Shown: positions 54,202 through 63,112 of the stretch, in pieces
Layout: every line of letters starts with the position of its first letter
Numbering within the stretch: the stretch's first letter is position 1
Source: Oscillibacter sp.
Lineage (GTDB): Bacteria; Bacillota; Clostridia; Oscillospirales; Oscillospiraceae
Reading direction: 5' to 3'
NCBI RefSeq assembly: GCF_028693505.1
Contig: NZ_JAQUVF010000008.1
Span: 1-64,000, forward strand
Length of the DNA stretch: 64,000 nt
Made by a program: the position numbers and the translations under genes
The notes under the pieces: model-generated
Told to the model about the DNA's origin: nothing
Databases searched by the model: none
Seen by the model: the letters and a program-made list of their open reading frames with translations, nothing else

Positions 54202-54215
54202 AAGTATGGTATAAT
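54202..54215 (+). promoter_or_regulatory. Extended -10 promoter of the KdpD/KdpE-like genes
   Basis: TATGGTATAAT gives TGg plus a perfect TATAAT (54210-54215). No good -35 is visible, as is common for extended -10 promoters. Confidence 0.55.
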
Positions 54216-54243
54216 CAGGTTGTGAAATTTTATCTGTGACTTT

Positions 54244-55347
54244 ATGAAGGGGGATTTGCTCTTGCATGTGAAAAAAGAAACCTCGCGCCTGGCCAAACTG
54301 TTTCCCTTTTCCTGGCAGGATCTTTTGATTACGCTCGTTATTCTGCTCTGCGCCGCAGAGCTTTGTATCCTGCTGCAGTTGGCGGACAGCAGCGACGGGT
54401 TTGCGTCTCCGGTGTTTGTTCTGGCGGTACTGTTGATCTCCCGGCTGACCACCGGTTACCTGTTCGGTCTCATCGCGGCGGTCTCCGGGGTCGCTTGCGT
54501 CAACTTTATTTTCACCTTTCCATACTGGCGGGTCAACTTCACCATTTCCGGCTATCCGTTGACCTTCCTGACCTTTTTGATGGTCTCGATCATCACCTGT
54601 ACACTGACCACGCAGGCCCGGCAGCAAGAGCGGCTGCGCAGTGAGAATGAAAAAGAGAAAATGCGGGCGAATCTGCTGCGTTCCGTCTCCCACGATATTC
54701 GCACCCCGCTGACGTCCATTGTGGGCTCCACCTCCGCCATGCTGGAAAATCCGGGGCTCTCGCTCAGTGAGCAGCGGGAATTGCTGGAGGATGCCCGTGA
54801 TGAGGCCCAGTGGCTCATTCGGGTGGTAGAGAATCTCCTCTCGATTACCCGAATTGGAGAAGACCCCGGGAAGATCGCCAAGGATTCCGAGGCGGCGGAG
54901 GAAGTTCTTGCCGAAACGGCCCGAAAATTTCGCAAGCGCTTTCCGAATGTGACCGTTTCCGTTACCGCGCCGGATGAATTTCTGCTGGTGCCCATGGACC
55001 CCATCTTAATTGAGCAGGTTCTCTCGAACCTTTTGGAAAATGCTGTTTTTCACGGCAAGGCCACTCATATTGATATGAGCGCTCAAGTGCAGGGCACGGA
55101 TGCTCTGTTTACCGTCCGGGACAATGGCTGCGGCATTCCGGAAAAAGACCTGCCCACCCTGTTTGATGGCACGCTGCGGCGCAGCGAGAACGCCGACTGT
55201 GACGGAAAGCGGAGCATGGGGCTGGGGCTCTCGGTGTGTCTGGCAGTGGTGCGGGCCCACGGCGGCGCCATGGAAGCAACCAATTGGGAAGTCGGCGCGG
55301 AGTTCACTTTCCGGCTTCCTTTGATGAGCGAGGAGGAGTCCATATGA
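54244..55347 (+). CDS. KdpD-like sensor histidine kinase lacking the N-terminal domains
   Basis: At up to 367 residues this matches only the C-terminal half of KdpD: a DUF4118-type membrane block with about four helices (27-120), an H-box with His150 (RSVSHDIRTPLTSIVG) and an ATPase domain with GLGLSVCLAVVRAHGG. The cytoplasmic KdpD and USP domains that bind c-di-AMP in many KdpDs are missing, with no sign of a deleted upstream part. The start is uncertain: the AAGGGGGA site lies inside the first codons, so TTG (codon 7) or GTG (codon 9) may be the true start. kdpFABC is not nearby. Confidence 0.87.
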   Translation: MKGDLLLHVKKETSRLAKLFPFSWQDLLITLVILLCAAELCILLQLADSSDGFASPVFVLAVLLISRLTTGYLFGLIAAVSGVACVNFIFTFPYWRVNFTISGYPLTFLTFLMVSIITCTLTTQARQQERLRSENEKEKMRANLLRSVSHDIRTPLTSIVGSTSAMLENPGLSLSEQRELLEDARDEAQWLIRVVENLLSITRIGEDPGKIAKDSEAAEEVLAETARKFRKRFPNVTVSVTAPDEFLLVPMDPILIEQVLSNLLENAVFHGKATHIDMSAQVQGTDALFTVRDNGCGIPEKDLPTLFDGTLRRSENADCDGKRSMGLGLSVCLAVVRAHGGAMEATNWEVGAEFTFRLPLMSEEESI

Positions 55348-56051
55348 ACATTCGCGAAAAAATTCTGATCGTCGAGGATGAGAAGAGCATTGCGCACTTT
55401 ATTTCAACTGTTTTAAATACCAATGGCTACGAGGCGATTCTGGCCCGTTCCGGAGGGGAAGCACAGTCCATGATTTCCTCACATTGCCCAGACCTCATTA
55501 TTTTGGATCTGGGGCTGCCGGATATCGACGGTTTGGAGATTCTTCGCCAGCTGCGCAGCTGGTCGAGCCTGCCGGTGGTGGTGGTCTCCGCCCGCTCTCA
55601 TGAAAAAGATAAAGTGATGGCGCTGGACCTGGGGGCTGACGATTATCTGACAAAGCCTTTTGGCACAGATGAGCTGTTGGCCCGGGTACGGACCGCTATC
55701 CGCCATACAAGAACCATCTCCGACAACAGTGAGATTGCGCAAAAGGGCACATACAGCGTCGGGGACCTGACCATCGACTATAATAAGCATCAGGTCCTGG
55801 TTTGCGGTGAAAACGTTCATCTGACGCTCAGCGAATTCCGGATCGTGGCGCTTCTCGGGAAATACGCTGGAAAGGTTTTGACCTATGACTCCATTATTAA
55901 GGAGCTTTGGGGCCCTCGGGCCGGTGGAAACAATCAGATTTTGCGGGTCAATATGGCCAATATCCGTCGCAAGATCGAGCAAAACCCTGCCGAGCCGAAA
56001 TATCTCTTTACGGAAGTCGGCGTCGGGTATCGCCTTGCAGAGGGCGATTGA
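55344..56051 (+). CDS. KdpE-like response regulator
   Basis: A 235-residue OmpR-type regulator with phospho-acceptor Asp55 (ILDLGLPD) and a winged-helix domain (about 135-235, ending EVGVGYRLAEGD), close to KdpE. Its start overlaps the kinase stop by four bases. In the usual case KdpE drives potassium uptake; here the target is unknown. Ends at a strong terminator. Confidence 0.9.
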   Translation: MNIREKILIVEDEKSIAHFISTVLNTNGYEAILARSGGEAQSMISSHCPDLIILDLGLPDIDGLEILRQLRSWSSLPVVVVSARSHEKDKVMALDLGADDYLTKPFGTDELLARVRTAIRHTRTISDNSEIAQKGTYSVGDLTIDYNKHQVLVCGENVHLTLSEFRIVALLGKYAGKVLTYDSIIKELWGPRAGGNNQILRVNMANIRRKIEQNPAEPKYLFTEVGVGYRLAEGD

Positions 56052-56067
56052 TTGCTGTGAAACGCGC

Positions 56068-56110
56068 AAAAAAGCGTCCTGATCCGGATGTCCGGATCAG
56101 GACGCTTTTT
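56068..56110 (+). terminator. Terminator of the KdpD/KdpE-like operon
   Basis: AAAAAGCGTCCTGATCCGGA / TCCGGATCAGGACGCTTTTT around TG, a perfect 20-bp stem. Confidence 0.9.
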
Positions 56111-56146
56111 GTCAGAATGCTCTTGCGCCAGGCCTGTTCAAAAGGC

Positions 56147-57895
56147 TTAGGCGTTGGGGAGACGGTATTTTTTCATGTCCAGCTTCAAATCGGCGGTAAA
56201 GTCGCCGGCCACCTTCACATCGTGAAGATACGCGTGCCGGTTCAGGTGCCCGTCCCGTTCCTCGATCACGCAAACGGCGATATTGGAGCAGTGATCGGAA
56301 ACCCGCTCAAAGTTTGTCAGAAGGTCATTGAGTACAAAGCCCAGCTGAATGGTGCACTCTCCGGTCTGAAGCCGGCGGATGTGCCGCATCCGGATTTCCT
56401 CAATCAGCTGGTCGATGGTCTCCTCCAGGGGTTCCACCGTGCGGGCCGCCTCCGCGTCGTCATTTGCAAAGCATTGGAAGGCTCTGTTCAAAATGTCCCC
56501 CAGTGCCTCCAGCAGCACCAGAAGCTCCGACTCGGCAGACTGGGAAAACCGCAGTCCCTTCTCATGCAGTTCCTGGGCGGATTCCTGCAAATTGAGAGCG
56601 TGGTCACCGATGCGTTCAAAGTCCCCAATCGCGTGCAGCAGCCGTGAAACCGTCTGGATATCGTTCATGGATACGCCGTGCTGGGAGATCTCCACCAGAT
56701 AGGCTCCCAGCCGGTCCTCATAGATATCCAGCTTGTCCTCATTTTCATGAATTTTGGCCTCACGGATCTCGCTGTAATCAGCAAGCTGTTCGGTTGACAG
56801 CAGCAGCGTCTCGTGGGCCATTTTCCCCATGCGGTTGGCCATGGCCACGCACTCGTTGATGGCAACGCCGGGCGTGCGCATCAGCAGGGGATCCAAAAAC
56901 GCAAACTGTTCGCTCTTGTCCGCGTTCTTGATCATCCTCCGCGCCAGCTTTTCCAGCTGGCGGGAGAACGGCATCAGAAGAACGGTGGTCAACACGTTGA
57001 AAACAGTGTGACAAAAAGCGATTCCCACGGCGCCGACGGTCATATCCATAAACCCAAAGTTAAAGAGGACATTGCCGCCGTAAAACAGGATCAGGCAAAC
57101 CACCGTGCCGATCACGTTAAAGGAGACGTGAATCACGGCCACCCGCTTTGCATTGCGGTTGACGCCGATGGAGCTGAGCAGAGCCGTCACGCAGGTTCCG
57201 ATGTTTTGGCCCATGATGATGGGAATTGCCATGCCGTAGGTAATGGAACCGGTGAGCGCCAGTGCCTGCAAAATGCCCACAGAGGCTGCGGAGGACTGGA
57301 TCACGCCGGTAAACACAGCGCCCACCAGCACGCCCAGAAGGGGATTGTTAAAGACCGTCAGTAGGTTGGAAAATCCCGGCATATCCGCCAGCGGACTGAC
57401 CGCCATTTTCATCAGTTCCATCCCGTACATCAAAATAGAAAAACCCACCATGATGCGGCCAATGTCCCGGCGCTTTTGTTTTTTGGAGCCCATGATAAGG
57501 ATAATGCCCGCCAGTGCGATCAGGGGCGAAAAATTCTCCGGCTTGAGCAGGTTGACAAACAGGTTTTCACTCTGGATGCCCGTCAGGGATAAAATCCACG
57601 CCGTCAGGGTGGTTCCGATGTTGGACCCCATGATAACGCCGATGGTCTGCCCCAGTTCCATCACGCCGGAGTTGACCAGACCCACCAGCATCACCGTCAT
57701 GGCGGAGGACGATTGAATCGCGATGGTGATGCCGGCTCCCAGCAGCAGACTCTTAAACGGATTTGACGTCATGCGTTTGAGCAAGCGCTCCAGTTTGCCG
57801 CCCGCCATTTTTTCCAGACTTTTGGACATGGTTGTCATGCCGTAGAGAAAAAAAGCCAGACCGCCGCAGAGGGTAAAGACAGAAAAAATGTCCAT
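56147..57895 (-). CDS. Na+/phosphate cotransporter with PhoU-like domain (NptA/YjbB family)
   Basis: The 582-residue protein has an N-terminal membrane domain of about nine helices containing two inverted repeats with the QSSSA motif (AIQSSSAMTVMLVG and VIQSSAASVGILQA), and a C-terminal PhoU-like helical bundle (about 340-560). Such proteins move phosphate with sodium, sometimes outward. The gene is alone, with no pst genes nearby. Confidence 0.92.
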   Translation of the reverse strand: MDIFSVFTLCGGLAFFLYGMTTMSKSLEKMAGGKLERLLKRMTSNPFKSLLLGAGITIAIQSSSAMTVMLVGLVNSGVMELGQTIGVIMGSNIGTTLTAWILSLTGIQSENLFVNLLKPENFSPLIALAGIILIMGSKKQKRRDIGRIMVGFSILMYGMELMKMAVSPLADMPGFSNLLTVFNNPLLGVLVGAVFTGVIQSSAASVGILQALALTGSITYGMAIPIIMGQNIGTCVTALLSSIGVNRNAKRVAVIHVSFNVIGTVVCLILFYGGNVLFNFGFMDMTVGAVGIAFCHTVFNVLTTVLLMPFSRQLEKLARRMIKNADKSEQFAFLDPLLMRTPGVAINECVAMANRMGKMAHETLLLSTEQLADYSEIREAKIHENEDKLDIYEDRLGAYLVEISQHGVSMNDIQTVSRLLHAIGDFERIGDHALNLQESAQELHEKGLRFSQSAESELLVLLEALGDILNRAFQCFANDDAEAARTVEPLEETIDQLIEEIRMRHIRRLQTGECTIQLGFVLNDLLTNFERVSDHCSNIAVCVIEERDGHLNRHAYLHDVKVAGDFTADLKLDMKKYRLPNA

Positions 57896-58097
57896 GCCGA
57901 TGCTCCTTTATCGATTCCCATATTTCGGAGATTTGCAGGTTGCCGCAAGGACAGGATGAATCAGATATGTTTATGCAGCACGTCCATTATATATGCAAAG
58001 TGCGCAGGAGGAAAGAGCAATCGTCGATTTTTGTAAAAAATGAGTAAAAGCAAAAGCAAAGACAGGGGCAACCCGGAAAAATTTTGTGAAAATGTGC

Positions 58098-58129
58098 AAA
58101 AGGCACTCTTCTTTTCGAAGAGTGCCTTC
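58098..58129 (-). terminator. Terminator of the patatin gene
   Basis: AAGGCACTCTTC / GAAGAGTGCCTT with a short loop, followed by TTTT on the minus strand, right past the stop codon at 58133. Confidence 0.82.
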
Positions 58130-58132
58130 GTA

Positions 58133-58999
58133 TCAGAGTACCGGACCTTCGCTCCAGAGGGTCCGAACCTCCTCCGCAGCGCGGCGGCCCGCAAAATAGC
58201 CTGACTGCCACAAAGCCCGCAGGACTTCCATATCCCGCTCCGTGCGGGTGCAGCCCAGGGTGTCCTCCGGGGCAATCACCAGCGCTTTCCCCTCCGCCTC
58301 CAGGGCAAAAAGCGCCTCTCGGCTTTCGTTGTAAGCGTCGGCGCGGTGGTGCATCGTCTCAAGGAACTTGGGATATTTACGGAAAGAGCGGTCCAGCATT
58401 CCCAAGCGGCGATCCGCCTCTTTTCGGTATGTCCGCTCCCGTGTCAAAATCACCACCAGATGGTCGCACCCTGCCTCCAGCGCGCGGCGCCATGGAATGG
58501 GATCGGCGCAGCCGCCGTCCAGATAAGGGTTTCCGTCAATGTGAAACACCGGGAACATCATGGGGATGGCGCAGGTAGCCTGCAGCAGCTGGTTGTGCGC
58601 ATCCCGCCGGGGAACCGGCAGATAGTCCGCCTTTCCGGTGTCCAAATTGGTGACCACCGCCTCCACCGTTCCCGGATACGCTTCAAAGGTATCATAGTCA
58701 AAGGGCAGCAGATCATTTGGAATCGTCTCATAGGAAAATTTCAATCCAAAATAGCTTCGGTTTTTGGGATTGATCAGGTTTTTCCATCCCATGTAGCGGC
58801 GGTCATTGGCAAACGTCGTGAGCAGTTTCAGATTCCGTCGGCTCTGCTGAGAAAGGTAGCTGACGCCGTAGGCGATCCCGGCGGAGACGCCCACTGTGTA
58901 ATCCGGCAGAGGGATTCCCGCATCCAGAAAGGCATCGCACACACCGGCGGAAAAAATCGTCCGCAAAGCGCCGCCCTCCAAAACCAATCCGGTTTTCAT
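58133..58999 (-). CDS. Patatin-like phospholipase
   Basis: A 288-residue serine hydrolase with the oxyanion glycines (LEGGALR), the nucleophile elbow GVSAG (Ser39) and the catalytic DGG (161-163), that is, a Ser-Asp dyad. It is probably an intracellular acyl hydrolase acting on membrane lipids. The start follows AAGGAAGT by 8 bases. It is a single gene downstream of a small XRE regulator gene on the same strand. Confidence 0.9.
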   Translation of the reverse strand: MKTGLVLEGGALRTIFSAGVCDAFLDAGIPLPDYTVGVSAGIAYGVSYLSQQSRRNLKLLTTFANDRRYMGWKNLINPKNRSYFGLKFSYETIPNDLLPFDYDTFEAYPGTVEAVVTNLDTGKADYLPVPRRDAHNQLLQATCAIPMMFPVFHIDGNPYLDGGCADPIPWRRALEAGCDHLVVILTRERTYRKEADRRLGMLDRSFRKYPKFLETMHHRADAYNESREALFALEAEGKALVIAPEDTLGCTRTERDMEVLRALWQSGYFAGRRAAEEVRTLWSEGPVL

Positions 59000-59036
59000 A
59001 AGAGGTCACTTCCTTATTAAAATAATAGACATCAAC

Positions 59037-59267
59037 TCAATCCCGAAAAAAGGCGTCGTATTCTACGCCCAGCACAGAGCGCAGCGCCTTGAGGTCGCTG
59101 ACCTTGATATTTCGCCGTCCGGATTCGATATTCGCCAGCGTGCTGCGGGACATCAGACTCCCCATCAGCTGCAATTTTTCCGCCACCTGTGCCTGCGTCA
59201 TATTTTTTTCTGTGCGAATCCGCTGGATGTTTTTTCCCAGTGAAACGTCCTGCAAAAGCCACTGCAT
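59037..59267 (-). CDS. Small XRE-family DNA-binding protein
   Basis: A 76-residue protein made almost only of a helix-turn-helix domain (NIQRIRTEKNMTQAQVAEKL, then SRSTLANIESGRRNIKVSDL). Such short XRE proteins act as local repressors. Target unknown; the patatin gene lies 37 bases downstream and could be in the same unit. The start follows GGAGGGG by 5 bases. Confidence 0.85.
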   Translation of the reverse strand: MQWLLQDVSLGKNIQRIRTEKNMTQAQVAEKLQLMGSLMSRSTLANIESGRRNIKVSDLKALRSVLGVEYDAFFRD

Positions 59268-59590
59268 GGATACCCCTCCCGTCTGTGTGACTGGATGGAA
59301 ACTTTTTTACTTTATTATACCGAAAAGCGGTTGCAAAAATGTGACTAATTAGAAACAAGCGAAAAAAGTATTTGCCACCCTTCTTCCGTGGTGCAGCGCC
59401 GTTCAATTTATTAACGGTTTTTTAACGTAACAACCATATAGTATTTCAAAATTTGTATGTTCTTTCGACTTTCCTTAGCATCTATTTCGCTGGAAATCTG
59501 TTACAGTGATATTGTACCTTGTGACTTCGGAATTTGGGTCTCAAGGCCTTCCGAAGCACGAATGGAACGGGAGTAAGGAGTGTGTGTAGC
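59268..59590 (+). other. Leader region of cstA
   Basis: About 320 bases without a gene between the XRE gene and cstA. A hairpin with arms ACTTCGGAA / TTCCGAAG lies about 59523-59558, just before the ribosome site. TATAGT (59437-59442) could be a -10, but no good -35 matches. Confidence 0.4.
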
Positions 59591-61111
59591 ATGGCAACTT
59601 TTATCATCGGTCTTGTGATTCTTTTCGGCGGTGCCGCTCTCTATGGAAAACTCTGTGAGAAAGTCTTTGGTCCCGATGACCGGGAAACCCCGGCCTACTC
59701 CAAGCAGGATGGCGTGGATTACGTTCCCATGAAAAGCTGGAAAAACCAGTTGATCAACCTTTTGAATATCGCGGGAACCGGCCCCATCTTCGGGCCCATT
59801 CAGGGCATTTTGTTCGGGCCTATCGCTTTCATCACCATCCCCCTCGGCAACGTGATCGGCGGGGCAATGCATGACTATTTTTCCGGAATGATTTGCCTGC
59901 GCGACGGCGGCACCCAAATGCCTGAAATGATTCGTCGATACAGCAATAAGGGCGTTTACAATGTGTACCGCGTATTTGTCAGCGTCCTGCTGCTGTTGGT
60001 GGGCGCCGTGTTCATCTATACGCCGGGCGACATTGCCGCCACACAGGTGTTCGGCTTCTCCGGTGCGGCCAACGCGCCCTCCACCTGGATTATTTACGGT
60101 GTCATTTTTGCCTACTATCTGATTGCCACCGTGTTCCCCATCGATGCCATCATCGGCCGGATCTATCCCGTTTTCGGCGCCATTCTTCTCTTCTCCGCCT
60201 TGGGCGTCTTTGGCGGGCTGTTCATCAAGGGATATCCTCTTTTGAACCTGTGGGACAATTGGCAGTCTCCCGCCCTGGCCGCCTTCACCATGGCCGCCGA
60301 CGGTGCCACCCAGGTCCCCTTCAGCTACGGTGATTATTTCACGGTCCAGCACTTTGTGCCCATCTTCTTTATCACCGTGGCCTGTGGCATTCTCTCCGGC
60401 TTCCATTCCACCCAGACCGCCATCATTTCCCGCACCATGAAGAGTGAGCGGGAAGGCCGCAAGACCTTCTATAACATGATGGTTCTGGAAGGCTTCATCG
60501 CGATGATCTGGGCCGCTGCCGCCATGGGCGTCTATAACCTTGGTCTGCAGCAGGCAAATCCCTCCATGGCCACCGGTACCGTCGGCATCGTCTGCCGCGA
60601 CATTCTGGGCAACGTGGGCGGTATCATCGCCCTGCTGGGTATCATCGTTCTTCCCATCACCTCCGGCGATACCGCGCTGCGCGGCCTGCGCCTGACCATT
60701 GCGGAATCCTTCCATATTGACCAGAGCACCAACGCAAAGCGCCTGACGCTCTCCACCGTCATTTTCGCACTGGTGGCCGCCATTCTGGTGTTTGCAAAGA
60801 CCAACTCCGCCGGCTTCAATATTCTGTGGCGTTACTTTGCCTGGTCCAACCAAACGCTCTCTCTGTTCGCTTTCCTGGCGATCTCCGTCTGGATGTATGA
60901 AAGCGGCAAATCCAAATTTGTCTGGATGCCTCTGATTCCGGGCGCGTGGTACGCCTTTGTGACGATCACTTACATCATGAACGCGCATATCGGCTTCAAT
61001 CTGCCGTGGGGCATTGCGTATGCCGTGGGCGCTCTCACCGCCGCTGCCTACGTCATTGGCATCGTCTGGTACGGCAAGAAGCGCGCCGCCCGTCTGCCCG
61101 TTCGTAAGTAA
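59591..61111 (+). CDS. cstA: CstA family peptide/pyruvate transporter
   Basis: A 506-residue protein with about 14 membrane helices. The N-terminal CstA block (FGPDDRETPAYSKQDGVDYV, then NIAGTGPIFGPIQG) and the central FHSTQTAIISRTMKSEREGR are family marks. Members are linked to uptake of peptides or pyruvate under carbon starvation; in Clostridia the substrate is mostly untested. The start at 59591 follows AAGGAG by 10 bases. It ends at a terminator. Confidence 0.92.
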   Translation: MATFIIGLVILFGGAALYGKLCEKVFGPDDRETPAYSKQDGVDYVPMKSWKNQLINLLNIAGTGPIFGPIQGILFGPIAFITIPLGNVIGGAMHDYFSGMICLRDGGTQMPEMIRRYSNKGVYNVYRVFVSVLLLLVGAVFIYTPGDIAATQVFGFSGAANAPSTWIIYGVIFAYYLIATVFPIDAIIGRIYPVFGAILLFSALGVFGGLFIKGYPLLNLWDNWQSPALAAFTMAADGATQVPFSYGDYFTVQHFVPIFFITVACGILSGFHSTQTAIISRTMKSEREGRKTFYNMMVLEGFIAMIWAAAAMGVYNLGLQQANPSMATGTVGIVCRDILGNVGGIIALLGIIVLPITSGDTALRGLRLTIAESFHIDQSTNAKRLTLSTVIFALVAAILVFAKTNSAGFNILWRYFAWSNQTLSLFAFLAISVWMYESGKSKFVWMPLIPGAWYAFVTITYIMNAHIGFNLPWGIAYAVGALTAAAYVIGIVWYGKKRAARLPVRK

Positions 61112-61170
61112 GCTTTCTCTCTCTTTCCTCTCTTTGATTGCTGCAATTCTTCCTTTGCGGCAGTCAGAGA

Positions 61171-61207
61171 AACACCCGGCAAAGCAAATGCTTTGTCGGG
61201 TGTTTTT
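61171..61207. terminator. Terminator between cstA and the ZIP gene
   Basis: AACACCCGGCAAAGCA / TGCTTTGTCGGGTGTTTTT (one G-U pair) between two converging genes; the ZIP stop codon lies at its edge. Confidence 0.85.
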
Positions 61208-61939
61208 CTATGCATATACGATGATCATGCCCACCATCATACCCACCACCGCCGAAAGGGCAGGCATCCGGGAAGTCCACATCCGCTCCGCCTCCGGAAG
61301 CAGTTCCCCGAATACGACGTAGAGCATCGCCCCGGACGCAAAGCTCAGCGACAGTGCCAGCACACCGGAACCCATGTTGCCCAAAAGGTATCCAAGCGCC
61401 GCGCCCAGTACGGTGGGCGCCCCTGTCAGTGCGCTGATAGCCGCGGCTCTTGCCGGGTGCATTCCGCCCGCCACCAGCGGCACCGCCACCGCCATGCCCT
61501 CCGGAATGTTGTGCAATCCAATGACCGCCGCCATCATCATTCCGGAGCGCAGCCCGCCCTCCGCATCCACGAAGGAAGCGCCGATCACCATGCCCTCGGG
61601 CATATTGTGCACGGCGATGGCAGCCGCCATCACAAGCCCCGCCAAAAACAGGCTGCTCTCCTCCCGGCGGTTTTCCCTGCTGATAAAAAAATTCAGCAGC
61701 TCGGTCCCGCCGTAGCCCATCAAAACCCCCGCCACCACCCGCAAAAGCCCCGCCGTCACCGCATCCGCCAGCAAATCAAAGCAGACCACCGCTGTCATCA
61801 CGCCGGCGGCAAAGCTCAGCAGCAAGCTGACCACCCGGCTGGAATCCCGGTGCAGCAGACACGCCGCCGTTCCTCCCAGTCCCGTACCGCCGATCCCCGC
61901 GGCAGCCGTGATGAGGATGACCATTCCCAGTCCCTCCAT
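61208..61939 (-). CDS. ZIP family divalent metal transporter
   Basis: A 243-residue membrane protein with about eight helices. The two metal-site motifs are HNMPEG (111-116) and HNIPEG (143-148), diagnostic of ZIP carriers (zinc, iron or manganese uptake). The start at 61939 is the first in-frame ATG behind a G-rich site. A LysR gene lies upstream on the same strand but separated by 130 bases. Confidence 0.9.
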   Translation of the reverse strand: MEGLGMVILITAAAGIGGTGLGGTAACLLHRDSSRVVSLLLSFAAGVMTAVVCFDLLADAVTAGLLRVVAGVLMGYGGTELLNFFISRENRREESSLFLAGLVMAAAIAVHNMPEGMVIGASFVDAEGGLRSGMMMAAVIGLHNIPEGMAVAVPLVAGGMHPARAAAISALTGAPTVLGAALGYLLGNMGSGVLALSLSFASGAMLYVVFGELLPEAERMWTSRMPALSAVVGMMVGMIIVYA

Positions 61940-62069
61940 CCCCGCGCCCCCTTCAAAAAGATACGGGCAGGAATTTCGGCAAAGCCGTCCTCCTGCCCGG
62001 TGTTTTCATTCGTAGAGGTCGCTGTCAGCCTATTCCCCCGGTGTCCCATTCAGAACCGCTTGCAGGGGG

Positions 62070-62960
62070 TCATTTCTCTGCCGTCTCTTCCAGATTTTTT
62101 ACATACGCCTCCACATAACGCATAAAATTCCGTGTCACCGGCGAGGCGGTCTTGACGGACGGCACACCCATCCCCAGCATTCGATACTGGGGCGGGTCCA
62201 TGGGCAGCGCCACGGCGTCGCTGGGGAAGTTTTCCAGCTGCAACTCCGGTAAAATAGAAATTCCCAGCCCCTGCGCCACCATGTTGATAATCACATAGTC
62301 GCTGCAAGCGGAAAACAGGATGTGGGGCCAGTGGTCCAGCTTGTCCAAAACGAAGCGCACTTCCCCGTCGTAATCCGGCATGGGCATGATAAATTCCTCG
62401 TTCAGCAGCGCCTTCAGCGGCACGGCCTCTCTGCGGGTAAGCGGGTGTTCCGGGGGCAGCAGCGCCAGCATCCGGTCTCTCCGCAGGGGAATCCACTCAA
62501 AGTCCTTGCCCTCTCCTCCGGCGTAGATGCACAGCTCCGCCTGATGGTTTTCCATGATCTCCTCGATGGCGCCGGAGCCCATTTCCGTAATTTGGATCTC
62601 CACGTTGGGGTAATCCTTCTGGAAATCCCGAATGATTTTGGGCAGCCAGCGGGTCGCCACGCTCAAATAGGCGGCAATGCGGATGCGTCCGGTGTCCGCG
62701 CCCTTGATTTTGGCAATGTGCTGTTCCAGCGATTCGCTGGTGTTGAGCAGCTGGCGGATGGTTGGCAGCAGCTGTTCACCCTCGCTGTTGGGCACGATTC
62801 CCGCAGAGGTACGCACCATCAGGGGAAAGCCCACCTCTTCCTCCAGAGACTGCATCATGTGACTGATGCCGGACTGCGTATATCCCAGTTCCTCCGCCGC
62901 CTTGGAAAGGCTCCCCAGCTCCACGGCGCGCACATAGGCTTCATATTTCCGAATATTCAT
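62070..62960 (-). CDS. LysR family transcription regulator
   Basis: A 296-residue regulator with an N-terminal winged helix (YVRAVELGSLSKAAEELGYT, QSGISHMMQSLEEEVG) and a substrate-binding domain (about 90-290). The start follows AAGGAGT by 6 bases. Its targets and effector are unknown; LysR proteins often control a neighbour, here possibly the ZIP gene or the LysM-GH18 gene. Confidence 0.92.
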   Translation of the reverse strand: MNIRKYEAYVRAVELGSLSKAAEELGYTQSGISHMMQSLEEEVGFPLMVRTSAGIVPNSEGEQLLPTIRQLLNTSESLEQHIAKIKGADTGRIRIAAYLSVATRWLPKIIRDFQKDYPNVEIQITEMGSGAIEEIMENHQAELCIYAGGEGKDFEWIPLRRDRMLALLPPEHPLTRREAVPLKALLNEEFIMPMPDYDGEVRFVLDKLDHWPHILFSACSDYVIINMVAQGLGISILPELQLENFPSDAVALPMDPPQYRMLGMGVPSVKTASPVTRNFMRYVEAYVKNLEETAEK

Positions 62961-63112
62961 AAAAGCACTCCTTCAGGCCAAATGAACGTTTTGAATGGCA
63001 GCTATTATGGTATCTCATGTTTCCCGAAAAGACAAGCATATTTTGTTTGTCCACCCGGCTTCATATTTGTCCTTTCCCGCGCATACGTTCTCGGTAAGAG
63101 GTGATGTCCAAC

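Noticed and set aside
59501-60988. Minus-strand frame of 495 codons opposite cstA
   Set aside because: It is antisense to cstA, which has clear family motifs; the antisense product is Gly/His/Asp-rich shadow sequence.
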